Origin: Zoroaster sp. YZ-2022
Taxonomy: Eukaryota > Echinodermata > Asteroidea > Forcipulatida > Zoroasteridae
Direction of reading: 5' to 3'
Assembly: GCA_029582265.1 (NCBI GenBank)
Contig: CM055823.1
Coordinates: 8,540,020-8,604,019, forward strand
Length of the DNA stretch: 64,000 nucleotides
Below the pieces are notes generated by a model. It saw only the letters and a program-made list of their open reading frames with translations, was not told where the DNA came from and did no database searches. The translations under genes and the position numbers were made by a program. Shown here piece after piece: positions 11,789 through 23,365 of the stretch. How positions within the stretch are numbered: the stretch's first letter is position 1; each line of letters starts with the position of its first letter.

Positions 11789-13172
11789 ACTCTGACTGAG
11801 ATTGGTCAATTAATGACCACACATAAGACCCTTATACCTGGACTGAGATTGCTCAATTAATGACCACACATAAGACCCTCCTTTATATTCTGAGCTGAGA
11901 TTGGTCAATTAATGACCACACATAAGACCCTTTATACTCTGACTGAGATTGGTCAATTAATGACCACACGTAAGACCCTTTTATACTCTGACTGAGATTG
12001 GTCAATTAATGACCACACATAAGAACCCCTTTATACACTGGACTGAGATTGGTCCAATTAATGACCACATAAGACCTCTTTTATACTCTGACTGAGATTG
12101 GTCAATTAATGACCACACGTAAGACCCCTTTTATACTCTGACTGAGATTGGCTTCAATTAATGACCACACATAAGACCCTTTATATACTCTGATCGAGAT
12201 TGGTCAATTAATTGACCACGTAAGACCCTTTATACTCTGACTGAGATTGGTCACTCAATGACCACACGTAAGACTTTTATACTCTGACTGAGATTGGTCC
12301 AATTAATGACCACACATAAGACGCCTTTATACTCTGACTGAGAATTGGTCAATTAATGACCACACATATAGACCCTTATACTCTGACTGAGATTGGTCAA
12401 TTAATGACCACACATAAGACCCCTTTTTATACTTCTGACTGAGATTGGTCAATTAATGACCACAACATAAGACCCTTTTATACTCTGACTGAGATTGAAG
12501 CCAAGGTTCAATGACCACCACATAAGACCCTTTTATACTCTGACTGAGATTGGTCAATTAATGACCACACATAAGACCCTTTTATACTCTGACTGAGATT
12601 GGTCAGTCAATGACCACACATAAGACCCTTTTATACTCTGACTGAGATTGGTCAATTAATGACTACACATAAGACCTTTATACTCTGACTGAGATTGGTC
12701 AGTTAATGACCCTGGCACATAAGACCCTTTATACTCTGACTGAGATTGGTCAATTAATGACCACATAAAGGAACCTTTATACTCTGACTGAGATTTGGGG
12801 TCAATTAATGACTACACATAAGACCCTTTATACTCTGACTGAGATTGGTCAATTAATGACCACACATAAGTTAATCTCTTTATACTCTGACTGAGATTGG
12901 GTCAATTAATGACCACATTGATGTGAAGACCTTTTATACTCTGACTGAGATTGGTCCAATTAATGACCACACATGGCAAGACCCTTTATACTCTGACTGA
13001 GATTGGTCAATTAATGACCACACATAAGACCCTTTTATACATTGACTGAGATTGGTCAATTAATGACCGACACATAAGACCCTTTATACTCTGACTGAAG
13101 ATTGGTCAATTAATGACCACACATATGACCCTTTATACTCTGACTGAGATTGGTCAATTAATGACCACACAT
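11780..13172. repeat. ~47-bp satellite, about 29 units, each with a GGTCA/TGACC palindrome
   Basis: The tandem unit reads approximately ttatactctgactgagatt plus ggtcaattaatgacc plus acacataagaccc. Nearly every unit contains the inverted repeat GGTCA-attaa-TGACC. Units differ mainly by 1-5-base insertions and deletions rather than substitutions. The array starts inside the ccctttata that ends the preceding MITE. Confidence 0.97.
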
Positions 13173-13629
13173 AAGACCACCATAGCAGCAATGTAACATG
13201 TGCATGTATAGAGTTTATTTGAACTTCGAGTTAAATGTTGGATGAATTATTTCTTTTATATTGTATGAACTTCCCATACCGCACCATAGATTAATTCACG
13301 ATAATACGTGCTCGTTGCATCTTTCGCCTATATAGCTACCGATCACCATTCACATTTACCCGTTAATGGGGAACGCAAACAATAGAAAAAGAATGGGAAA
13401 CTCGTTCAATACAACTCCTACATTGATGTGACAATATCTGGAGAAATTGAGATAAGTTTTGCTGTAATTGGATCATGTAGCTGCCACCTGCATGCATTAC
13501 GCAAACTGTCTTTCGTGTGCATTTGTAAAGACGTTTATAAGTGAAACCTGGTATAATAGTATGGCTAAAGGGGTTCGTTCGTTCACTTTACTATCCCTAT
13601 TGGGATATCGCACTTGAATCCTGATTGAA

Positions 13630-13755
13630 ACCCTATTATCCCAATGAGGATACCAATATACTCCCAATCGGGTAACCCTTGGGTGGCAATGACATTAAAA
13701 CCCCTATTATCCCAATGAGAATACCAATATACCCCAATCGGGTAACCCTTGGTGC
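13630..13755. repeat. Two-unit tandem repeat, ~69 bp
   Basis: Two copies of ctattatcccaatgagaata followed by ccaatcgggtaaccctt lie at about 13633 and 13701. The cgggtaacc word echoes the 58-bp minisatellite at 1.3-1.7 kb. Confidence 0.8.
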
Positions 13756-13770
13756 AAGTGCGACACCTTC

Positions 13771-14888
13771 AATTATTCCATGGTATTACATTAGTTGATG
13801 TCTTCACAGCTTAATTACATCATTATTCATTTCTGATTTCTTATAATTTAATTGCTTGTACAAATATTCATTATTTACTGTTCTAAGAATTCAGTTTGAA
13901 TAGATTTATATATATTATTTGTTTTCATTGTAATGTTTAATTGTTTGAGCATTGCATGCAATTACTTGTTACATTATTTTCTCATTTTTTAGACAATCAT
14001 TAAATGTCCAACGTTTGTACATTCTCTCTTCTTGTCTTTTTCATATTGTCTTTTCATCAAAACTGTCCGAATTCTGCTTCTCAAATAAATATGTTACATA
14101 TACTTCTATCTTTTAACATTTGTGGATCACGATGCTTTCTCATACATATACATAATTATGTGTTAAATTAAAAATTGTTTCCAAACAGGATGAAATATAT
14201 AATAATTTACAATATATTCGACCAAAATAATACAAAACAAAAATCCAAAATGAAATGTTATTTTAATACTTGTAACATATCACAATGTCCAGTCATATCT
14301 ACATTTATTAGATGTGATAGCCCTGAACCATCAAATCATTATAAATGTACCCATCAAAGTACTGGGTCATTGACTGTATTCCTATATAATATGGAACCAT
14401 CATTCCCAAAATACATTAGTATATAATGTGGAATAATATTGTTCATATTGTATATGAATCCCGACTAGGTACTCATAAATCAAGTGTATGTCAATATACA
14501 ATTCAAATTAACCAATCTCCCCAAATATAATGCTTATTTTTATGTTACTTTCTCCAAATCAAATAGCAAACTAAATAAATAGTGGCAATGGTAAGAAGAC
14601 AGATGAAGGGATTTGAACCTAAGACCATTTTATATGCAACACCTGAAATAAAGGAAGGATTAACACCTTAGACCCATACCACTTTTTACTCCAAGCTCCA
14701 CAATGTTCAACTCAACTTTCATTGTCACCAAGTTGTTAAAGCGCACCCTTGGGGCTTGGATGATGAGTTAGTTCACCAGACTGTTTGACATCAGTGGGTG
14801 GTGGTGCTGTAGACTCTTGCTAGTTGTCACTACCATTCTCCTTGTTGGTTGATTCCATGGCACCTTGGGGCTTGGATTATTCAATAAC
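13771..14888. other. Unassigned non-coding stretch
   Basis: AT-rich sequence with short ORFs lacking any recognised domain. No TIR or tandem array was noticed before the ccacagg repeats begin near 14900. Confidence 0.55.
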
Positions 14889-14899
14889 TCATTTTACAA

Positions 14900-15224
14900 A
14901 AATGTCCTGTGGTATTACCACAAAAAATACCACAGGACATTACCACAGGAATTGTCCTGTGGTTTTTTGGGACATTACCACAGGCACGTTACCACAGGAA
15001 CATTACCACAGGAACATTACCACAGAAACATTACCACAGGAAATTATTACCACAGGATTGTTACCAATAAGACAAATTTACCACAGGAAATGATTACCAC
15101 AGGATTGTTACCACACAGAAGAATTACCACAGGAACATTACCACAGGTGCTACAGGAACATTACCACAGGTACCACAGGAACATGATACCACAGGTACCA
15201 AGAACAATACACAGGACATTACCA
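14900..15224. repeat. ~14-bp minisatellite (attaccacagga), runs into the assembly gap
   Basis: Tandem copies of cattaccacaggaa with length variants, preceded by an inverted arrangement of tgtcctgtggta and taccacaggaca. The gap begins within the repeat, so the repeat probably caused the assembly break. Long translated ORFs across it are repeat products. Confidence 0.93.
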
Positions 15225-15724
15225 NNNNNNNNNNNNNNNNNNNNNNNNNNNNNNNNNNNNNNNNNNNNNNNNNNNNNNNNNNNNNNNNNNNNNNNNNNNN
15301 NNNNNNNNNNNNNNNNNNNNNNNNNNNNNNNNNNNNNNNNNNNNNNNNNNNNNNNNNNNNNNNNNNNNNNNNNNNNNNNNNNNNNNNNNNNNNNNNNNNN
15401 NNNNNNNNNNNNNNNNNNNNNNNNNNNNNNNNNNNNNNNNNNNNNNNNNNNNNNNNNNNNNNNNNNNNNNNNNNNNNNNNNNNNNNNNNNNNNNNNNNNN
15501 NNNNNNNNNNNNNNNNNNNNNNNNNNNNNNNNNNNNNNNNNNNNNNNNNNNNNNNNNNNNNNNNNNNNNNNNNNNNNNNNNNNNNNNNNNNNNNNNNNNN
15601 NNNNNNNNNNNNNNNNNNNNNNNNNNNNNNNNNNNNNNNNNNNNNNNNNNNNNNNNNNNNNNNNNNNNNNNNNNNNNNNNNNNNNNNNNNNNNNNNNNNN
15701 NNNNNNNNNNNNNNNNNNNNNNNN
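15225..15724. other. Assembly gap, 500 N
   Basis: Exactly 500 N characters, a conventional placeholder length. The true distance is unknown. Upstream exons of the LRR gene may lie in or before it. Confidence 0.99.
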
Positions 15725-16856
15725 ACTGGATATTTGCACCAGGGCTGAGTAACATGACAAATGTCCAATCGCTCGACCTGGATGAATGTTCACTGTCTGG
15801 CAGTGATTTGAAGACAATTGTGTTGTCCCTGAAAGACAACACATGCTTGAATGAATTAAGACTTAACAATACAACATTAGGAGGCACAGCTTCACAGTGG
15901 GCTCCTTATATTCAACACTTGAAAACCCTAAGATCTCTGTATATATGTAATTGTAACATACAACCTGAAGATATGGAACACATCATGAAGAATGTCGGTA
16001 AAAGCAAGAATGAGTGTGAGGTAAGATTCAACCGTAACAAAGCACTGAGTGGCACAGCTGAAATATGGTCCAGTTATTTGTGTCTCATGATACACATCAA
16101 GGAGCTGGACCTGCGTGATTGCTCATTGGTATGCAATGATATTGAACATATTGCTAATGCATTGCGTGAAATGACCAATCTAACCGACTTGGACCTTCGG
16201 ATAAACTCATCCTTAGGAGGGTCTGCCAATGTGTGGTCCTGTTATTTGTGTCTCATGATACATCGAGAAGCTGGACCTGGTGATTGCTCATTGGTATGCA
16301 ATGATATGAACATATTGCTAATGCATTGAGTGAAATGACCAACCTGACCTACTTGGACCTATCTGAAAACTCATCCTTGGGAGGGTCTGCCAATGTGTGG
16401 TCTCGTTATTTGTGTCTCATGATACACATCAAAAAGCTGGACCTAAATCATTGCTCATTGGTATGCAATGATATTGAACATATTGCTAAGGCATTGAGTG
16501 AAATGACCAACCTGACTGACTTGTCCATATATAGAAACTTCTCCTTAGGAGGGTCTGCCCATGTGTGGTGCCGTTATCTCTGTCTCATGAAGCACCTGCA
16601 GGCGTTGGACCTGGGTCATTGCTCCTTGGATAGTAATGATGTGATCAGTGTTATTGAGTCCTTGAGTGAAATGACAAGTCTGACTCTCGTAAACCAGACA
16701 GCTGTACCCTTATCAAGTTTATGTCCATGTGCACAACATCGTATGCTTTATCTCCAACCATTCCTCACCAATACAGACAGAGTAAAGATCTCTGGATTGT
16801 TGGCCAAAATGACAAACCCATTTTCTGTCCAATATATCGGTAAAAAGTTCCTTTGA
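15725..16856 (+). CDS. 3' part of a leucine-rich-repeat (RI-type, NLR-like) gene; one frameshift
   Basis: The reading frame runs from the gap edge to a stop near 16855, with one break. It encodes ribonuclease-inhibitor-type LRRs arranged as a ~59-residue double repeat. One half resembles LDLxxCSLVCNDIEHIAxAL and the other MTNLTxLDLSxNSSLGGSAN, followed by VWSRYLCLMIHIK. About five double repeats are visible, then a non-repeat tail of about 55 residues ending in YIGKKFL. Such repeats form curved ligand-sensing domains, commonly at the C-terminus of NACHT/NLR immune receptors in invertebrate deuterostomes. The N-terminal domains would lie in the gap or beyond, so NLR identity is inferred. Near 16262-16285 three bases are missing relative to sister repeats, and near 16305 a single missing base breaks the frame. 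This is either a recent pseudogene or a sequence error. Confidence 0.78.
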
Positions 16857-17197
16857 ATGGGACACATCATGGCTTTATTCTTAGATCACATAGAAGTGTG
16901 TTATAGTTCACTGTCTTTTAAGTCCAGAGATCTCAGTAGAGCATACAGCTGATGACTGTTTGCCTATTATATAAAGTATTCTTATCACGTGTTGAGGATT
17001 GATGTAAGCGTGTCAGCAACATGAATCAATTATCTCTTAATTCTGTGTTATTGTTCTGATTTCTTGTTTCTAACTTAGTAACATTTTCCTCCACCTATAA
17101 GGAGAAGCTCTGTGTATATACAAAACAATGCAGCTGACTTATTTACCATTCCACACTGCTGCATATCATATTGTTATGTTGTTATTGAGGATAAACT

Positions 17198-17203
17198 AAT
17201 AAA
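17198..17203 (+). promoter_or_regulatory. Possible poly(A) signal of the LRR gene
   Basis: An AATAAA hexamer about 340 bases after the LRR stop codon, with no better candidate noticed between them. Confidence 0.4.
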
Positions 17204-17393
17204 GGATGGACTTGATTCCACTTGATTGAAACACTTATTTATTGCTGTACTGTACACAGTAACGATGGTTCACATGATATAGGAAGCCATATTGTGTAAT
17301 AAGGACTAAATCTTGAGGGCGCACTTCCAATTTTACAGTCCAGTTGCAGTGCATACTATTGTGTGCATGCACCCCAGTGCATATGTGGATCTA

Positions 17394-18010
17394 TGCACCC
17401 CACTAAATAAACTCTCATAGAAGCCAATGCTAAATACAAAATATTCAATAATCAAAAGTCATAAAATTTGTTAAACCAAATGACAAAATGTTGATTGATG
17501 TCTAACATTTTATTTTATTCTCAATTTAATGTGGATTGTCCAGAGGCCCGTCGAGTTATTCTCATCCCAATAAAAACCACCCTCTACACTAGTGAAAACG
17601 CCCACACTGAAAAGCATCCATTTGGGAGAAAGGCCTTAACGCTTGAAATTGAATTACAAATTTTTTTCAGGGCCTAGTGTATCCAAATTAATGTAGGAAG
17701 CCCAGGTTAGGATATTGGAAGTCAAGGACCCCAGGTTAGGATATTGGAAGTCAAGGACCCCAGGTTAGGATATTGGAAGTCAAGGACCCCCAGGTTAGGA
17801 TATTGGAAGTCAAGGACCCCAGGTTAGGATATTGGAAGTCAAGGACCCCAGGTTAGGATATTGGACCATTTTTACACAATCCCTCAAATGTATCAGCCTC
17901 GAATATTTTTTAATTTTTTTTAAATTTTTTAATTTTAATTTTTTTTATTATTTAGAAAATTTGAAGACATACAAATTATGATAAACAGCTCTATTTAGTG
18001 GGATGCACCC
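17394..18010 (+). mobile_element. Non-autonomous TIR element (gcaccccactaaat ends), copy 1
   Basis: The left end tgcaccccactaaataaact and the right end, read inverted as gggtgcatcccactaaatag, form the TIRs. A second copy in reverse orientation lies at 58472-59124 and shares interior words such as ttcagggcctagtgtatcc and ccatttttacacaatcc. No transposase is present. This copy carries a 29-bp minisatellite that copy 2 has only as a single unit. Confidence 0.8.
17697..17866. repeat. 29-bp minisatellite, about 6 units, inside the TIR element
   Basis: Units of ccccaggttaggatattgg plus aagtcaagga, almost identical, differing by a single C in one unit. The matching place in the 58.5 kb copy has just one diverged unit (reverse complement near 58600-58625), so the array arose after the copies diverged. 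Confidence 0.95.
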
Positions 18011-18726
18011 ATGTACATGGAAGCACATTGATGCAGTCTCGTAAAAAACAATATTTTATTGAATATTAGAAATACTTTAGTATTCGCAATAATTATATAT
18101 GTACATTTGCAATCACTATTGCGAATAATTATTCACCCTTTTTAAGAGTGGCGCTCAATGTGAACGATCGATTGATCGATCGCACACAGTTCCTGATCAG
18201 GGCTGAGCTGGTTTCACCTACAAACATGTTTATTTCAGTATCAAACCATAAAACAAGCTTGGTTACCATTAGAAACTCTATAATATGAATATTTGAAAAC
18301 TATGATTAAATAAAAGCCAAAGAAGTGTGAATTGTGAGCAATGATGGAACTTAATTGTAACAAACTAACATCAGGAAATCGCATCAATGAATTTATGAAA
18401 AATTCGTAGAATCAAACACATGGCTTTTTGGCTGTACTTGTGTAAATATTTTCGCTCGTATGTTGAATGTTTTTATGTTTCATGTTTATATATTTTTATT
18501 TTAATATATAATATATTTTGGGAAAGTTGTACATTAATTTATAATACAAAATACTACAGCACCTAAATACTGTAAATTATCGCTCACGACATTGAACGTT
18601 TGAATATGTTAAAAGAATGCCATATAATCTATATTGAAGATCATATCGTTTTTATATTGAATATGTTATTTATCAATTTACAAATGTTAAAGATGGATCA
18701 CCTGTGTTTTACCGGCAATTTCCAGA

Positions 18727-19035
18727 AGTTTGTGTGTGTATTGGAACATTGATAATGTGGACACCAGGTTCATGTAGTATTGTTATACAGACGACACATT
18801 ATAGAAGTCTGTGTGTGTATTGGAACATTGATAATGTGGACACTGAGGTTCATGTAGTATTGTTATACAGACGACACATTATAGAAGTTTGTGTGTGTAT
18901 TGGAACATTGATAATGTGGACACCGGGTTCATGTAGTATTGTTATACAGACGACACATTATAGAAGTCTGTGTGTGTATTGGAACATTGATAATGTGGAC
19001 ACCAGGTTCATGTGTGCCAGACGACACATTATACG
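18727..19035. repeat. ~80-bp minisatellite, 4 units
   Basis: Units contain gtgtgtattggaacattgat and gtagtattgttatacagacg, with ggaacatt starts near 18743, 18822, 18902 and 18981. A 125-codon ORF through it merely translates the repeat. Confidence 0.95.
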
Positions 19036-19099
19036 AATTATCAGTGGTGTCAATTTGAATCATACATCACAATTCCAGTGACCCCCTCCCCAACACCCG

Positions 19100-20046
19100 A
19101 AAATGTTTTTTTTTTTTTTTTAATTTGAATTTCAAATATATGGAGTCAAATCAGTGAATACATTTTTTGGGGAAATGTTGAATAATTTGATAACAATGGA
19201 AGTCCTAAATCATGTTCAAATAAGAGAATCCAAGTTCTCCTGAGAAGTTTGTTCAATATTTGTTTTTTACTTGACCCAAAAGGTTAGTGAGGGTGATCCT
19301 ATGGACCATCCCCCAACAAAATATTGTTATACCCCATCCCCTGGGATTTACGCCCATCCAGTTTATACCCTCGAGTGAATATATTACACAATATGATTAT
19401 TTCATTATTTTTATTAACTGTTCTGAATTGTAGAACCACGATGAACAGTTGATTTGTATAATTGATGACGTCATAACCATATACGTGTTTGATGTCATTA
19501 TGTTATTGTATTTTTGATGCATGAGATTGTACTAATACATAATGTCATTCTTGTATAGCCTTATACTAATACATGATATAATAATTATCAATATCATATT
19601 GTGTTGATGGAAATTTCAGAGCTCAAATAATGTCCATTGATTGACATTTTAAACTGTATATCTTGTTAAGTGGTTAAAGATAGAAAGTGAATTCATGAAT
19701 ATGTAATTAAAACCACGTGACCTACATCATGCTCATTTATAAATAATGTATGTATCTAAATGGTCCAATGGCTGTGACCAAACATTGTTCTACAAACTAT
19801 TTAATTTTCACTTTTAGTAGTTTGTGTTTTGCGTCATGCAATGATTGAAACAAATTCTTATTGACCTTAATCGAATATTGAGTTTTACTTGATAACATTA
19901 TTGCTTTTCTATGTATGTGTCGTGTGAAGACAGGAATCATAGTTTTTATAAGTCTTCGTTTGGAGAAAAGAAATAAAAGACTGTACAAAACATTAGTGTG
20001 TGTGGCTGTTGTACTTTGTCCTTTGTGAATATTATATATAGATAGT
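19100..20046. other. Unassigned non-coding stretch
   Basis: AT-rich, with a poly-T run near 19110 and no convincing ORF, TIR pair or array noticed. Confidence 0.5.
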
Positions 20047-20272
20047 TTAAAGGGACAACACCGTCATGATCAACAGGGCATGGAATCGGAGTACTAATTT
20101 AAGATTAACTATGTCACTGAAAAAAAATACCCCATAAGGTCTTAACCGTTGATGCTGCATAAATGAGCCTGTAATTTTCAGTCACTGTGTTCATCTTAAA
20201 CTGGGATACCGATTCTATGCCCTGTTGAAAGTCTGTTCTGATTGAAACGATATAGGCCTACGGTCCCTTTAA
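20047..20272. mobile_element. TTAA-flanked MITE
   Basis: TTAA-AGGGAC at the left and GTCCCT-TTAA at the right. Just inside, acagggcatggaatcgg (left) is inverted as ccgattctatgccctgt (right). Length is about 226 bp. TTAA duplication suggests a piggyBac-like mobiliser, but no transposase of that family lies in this window. Confidence 0.7.
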
Positions 20273-21479
20273 AGATGGTATCGCCTGTGTTTTTGTTATT
20301 ATTTCTCACGTGATTTTCCATATATTACATCAGAGCATTGTTAAGGTATTATCCCCTTGTAGAATGGAAAACAAACATTTGAGAATGACACATTCTTCAA
20401 ATCTAAGTTTTACATGAGCTAAACCTCGCCCATTAATCGAGGCGCTTAATTACTGCTAAATCATGTTTTTGATAAATAAAATAAATAAATTTTATCAAAA
20501 CATGGGCGAAACATCTTTAGGTCTTACAAGCTAAAATTTTTGGGATCTTTTGAGACATAAAATACAATCAATACCGTCAAGCTACATTGTTATTATAGGC
20601 CAAAGTTTACGATCTCCATATAGGCTGAGAATGGTCGTGGTGGGAACGCACCCCACCCCCACTGGAAAAGTCAGTACCGCTTGCCATGAAAACATTTGAA
20701 AGGATGACAATTTTCTTACTGCCAAATTTCATACTCTCCAAAACTATCACTATTTCCAAAACGACCCACACCGTTTGCATACCAGCTTACGGGGCTGCGC
20801 ATTGATCCTGATGACGTAGGAATTCACATGACCGTCAATCAATTGTGAATTGTAAATGGATTTGCCCTACTGTGTATAAATACAAGACATCTACAATCCC
20901 TATAGAACAATAGTCAGGGGCGGATCCAAAGTGGAACAAAAGTGGGGGCACATACCACCATTACCCCCTAGATCAACCATTGCAAAGAATAAATATTGAG
21001 AATCCCTTAATCACTGATGAAGGAATCATGATACACTAACGGGTAACAATTCACTCTCTGAGGAACAGACTCAGTCAAGTCTACCTGAAAACCTTCCTGA
21101 ATTTGTTAATTAACTTTTTCTATATACATCAGATTCATCACAATGCTTTTATGATACCCCCTTGGATAAAAATGGTTTGATCTTGTATCGCATGTCTATA
21201 TTAGTAAAGGTATAGACTCAAATCCCGGGAGATAGGGGTGGGCTAATGATTTTTGAAGGGGGTGACCAATGCAATCATCCCCATGATATTCCCTCTTTTA
21301 TTACACAATTCTGCCATATTTTCGTATTTATTCTCTGTATCCTTTACAAAGATTACGACGCTTTATAATTATTCATGATTTATGTTTGAAATATGCCCCA
21401 AATGTACTGCACTGAGCGTCTATAACCCTAAAGCTTCCTCGCCCCGTAGGCCGGTACTAGCCACCCCACACCCGGCGTT
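20273..21479. other. Unassigned stretch with possible transposon debris
   Basis: No coding signal. A caggggcggatccaaagtgg sequence near 20915 resembles a word near 58046 (aagggcggatctagaaccc), a form often seen at DNA-transposon ends. No partner end was found for either. Confidence 0.45.
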
Positions 21480-21850
21480 TTGAATGTCAGTAGTGACGAC
21501 CGAAGGGCTATCGCTGACTCAATTTTTTTCTGCCGCATACTTCGTCAAAAGGAAAGAAATTTTAAAGAAAGCTAGCACATGAAGCGCAGTAGACTAGAGG
21601 CAGACTGTACTTGGCGTGTACTATTTAAACACGTGGGCGAGACACATAATATTTCAGTTCCTGTACAGTCCCGAGTCAGTCAATTCTGACCGAAGCATAG
21701 TGTCTTTCTCAGCGGTGCTTGGAGAGTCAGCGCCGAGTGGTGTCTAGGCGATAAGTTGTAGAGGTACGGTAAGAGAAAGAGAGAACAGGAGGCAATTCTT
21801 TACAGAGATACACATTGGGTAATTAACTGGGCCGGCAACTGTACATTAGT
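21480..21850. repeat. Diverged duplicate of the block at 59230-60030
   Basis: Shared collinear words: gtcagtcaattct, accgaagcatagtg, ctcagcggtgctt, gagtcagc, ttctttaca and gccggcaact. The 59 kb copy has extra sequence between them. Nothing codes. Shared order suggests a duplicated promoter/first-exon region or the end of a retroelement; the sequence does not decide which. Confidence 0.6.
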
Positions 21851-21899
21851 TATACTATAGTATGGAAGTCGCAAAGTGACATCTGCATTTCAGCTTTCT

Positions 21900-23085
21900 A
21901 AATAATGAAAAAGCAGATTGAACGTTGTTGGCTAGTGCATTTTTCTACTTTTCTGCTTTTCTTCCACCTAAATATTAGATTGAACATTTTGGTAACATCC
22001 ATTTTTCTACTTTTCTGCTTTTCAGTGTCAAGAAAAGCAGATTATACTTGTTCACCTACACTGGCGGTCAAAAAGTGGACATCTACTTTTCTGGTTTCCT
22101 GCAACCAAAAAAAGCAGATTGAACGTTTTCGATAAATCCATTTTTCTGCTTTTCTGCTTCCCGAAAAGCAGATTAGACGTTTTGTCATATAGTGGCCTAA
22201 AAGTGGACATCTGCTTTTCTGGTTTCCTACAACCAGAAAATAGTTTTGGACAAATCCATTTTTCTGCTTTCCTGCTTCGCGCTTTGCGAAGTCTGCTTTG
22301 CGCTTGAAGAAAAATAATGGACGAATCCCACCAATGCACCAATACAATGCATGCGCGCGGTAACATCACTGAAAAATAGAGGGCGGCACATCACACAGAT
22401 CAAACAGAAGCGCGCTGTGATGGACTATCGTTTTGACTAATAAATTCATGTTGTCATCACAAGTCTTCTTGCATGTCTTGCAGTGGCTTAATTTTTAAAA
22501 AGTCGTTAAATGGCTGTTATTAAAATGATACCACACGTCTTAAAAAGTACGTTCAAAACAGTGGAGGCCCCGAAACCAGGGAATTGATATTTTGAGGAAG
22601 GAAATAATCCCAAAATTTTAATGTTATTTTATGTAACACAAATCAGTCTCCTTTAATAACAAATTGTGGGTACACTTTTTTGTAGTTTTAAGCTGGTACA
22701 AAAATTCTCACATGAATTGTACCGCTGGCACTTGGCGGAAAACAGTGAAACAATCAAACACACCGAAAGAACTGAAATTTTATAGAAGTACAAGAAAAGG
22801 TCCAGTACATGTACATTCCTCCCCGCAGCCTACCTGGCGCTTACGTCGGACATATTATATTGTGACGGTAGGATTAGTCCATTATATTGTGGATAGGGGA
22901 GTAGATTTATCAAAATCATTCAATCTGCTTTTTTTTCAAGGGCAAAGCAGACTTGTCCACTTTTAGGCCACTGTTGACAAAACGTCTAATCTTCTTTTTG
23001 GGAAGCAGAAAAGCAGAAAAATGGATCATTGTCGAAAACGTTCAATCTGCTTTTCTGGTTGTAGGAAACCAGAAAAGCGGATATC
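21900..23085. mobile_element. Large foldback element with iterated gcttttctg motifs
   Basis: The left arm (about 21905-22310) contains several copies of tttttctgcttttctgctt, aaaagcagattgaacgtttt and aaaagtggacatctgctttt. The right arm (about 22915-23085) holds the same blocks inverted, for example ggttgtaggaaaccagaaaa opposite ggtttcctacaaccagaaaa. The central ~600 bp is unrelated. Iterated modules in inverted arms are typical of foldback transposons. The ORFs within are repeat artefacts. Confidence 0.75.
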
Positions 23086-23365
23086 CATGACATATACAAA
23101 TGTTTGATATTGTGGAATATTCGCAAGTTATTGTCAACTCCTTAACACTGAATAAAACGAGTTATTGCTTTTCAATCCCAAATCATAATGTTCGTGTTTG
23201 TTTGATTTGTTAGTGTTTTGATTTGTTAGTGTTAACTATAGTGATATGGATATAAAATTACTGTTTCCGTTGTAGTTTTGTGGGCAGTTTGTCAAATTGA
23301 ACAACATTTGTATGAACATTTTGATTGACGAAGAGTCTTTTAAGATTCCAATATTCCAATATCCT

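Noticed and set aside
1276..13172. CRISPR-like array
   Set aside because: The repeats here are contiguous tandem units without unique spacers, in a eukaryotic genome.
14865..15752. Long ORFs of 214-295 codons on both strands
   Set aside because: They run through the 14-bp minisatellite and the 500-N gap; the length is artificial.
18704..19081. 125-codon ORF with repeated CIGTLIMWTP units
   Set aside because: A direct translation of the 80-bp minisatellite, with no independent coding evidence.
22042..22369. Two minus-strand ORFs of about 100 codons rich in KQKSRK
   Set aside because: Products of the aaaagcag modules of the foldback element.
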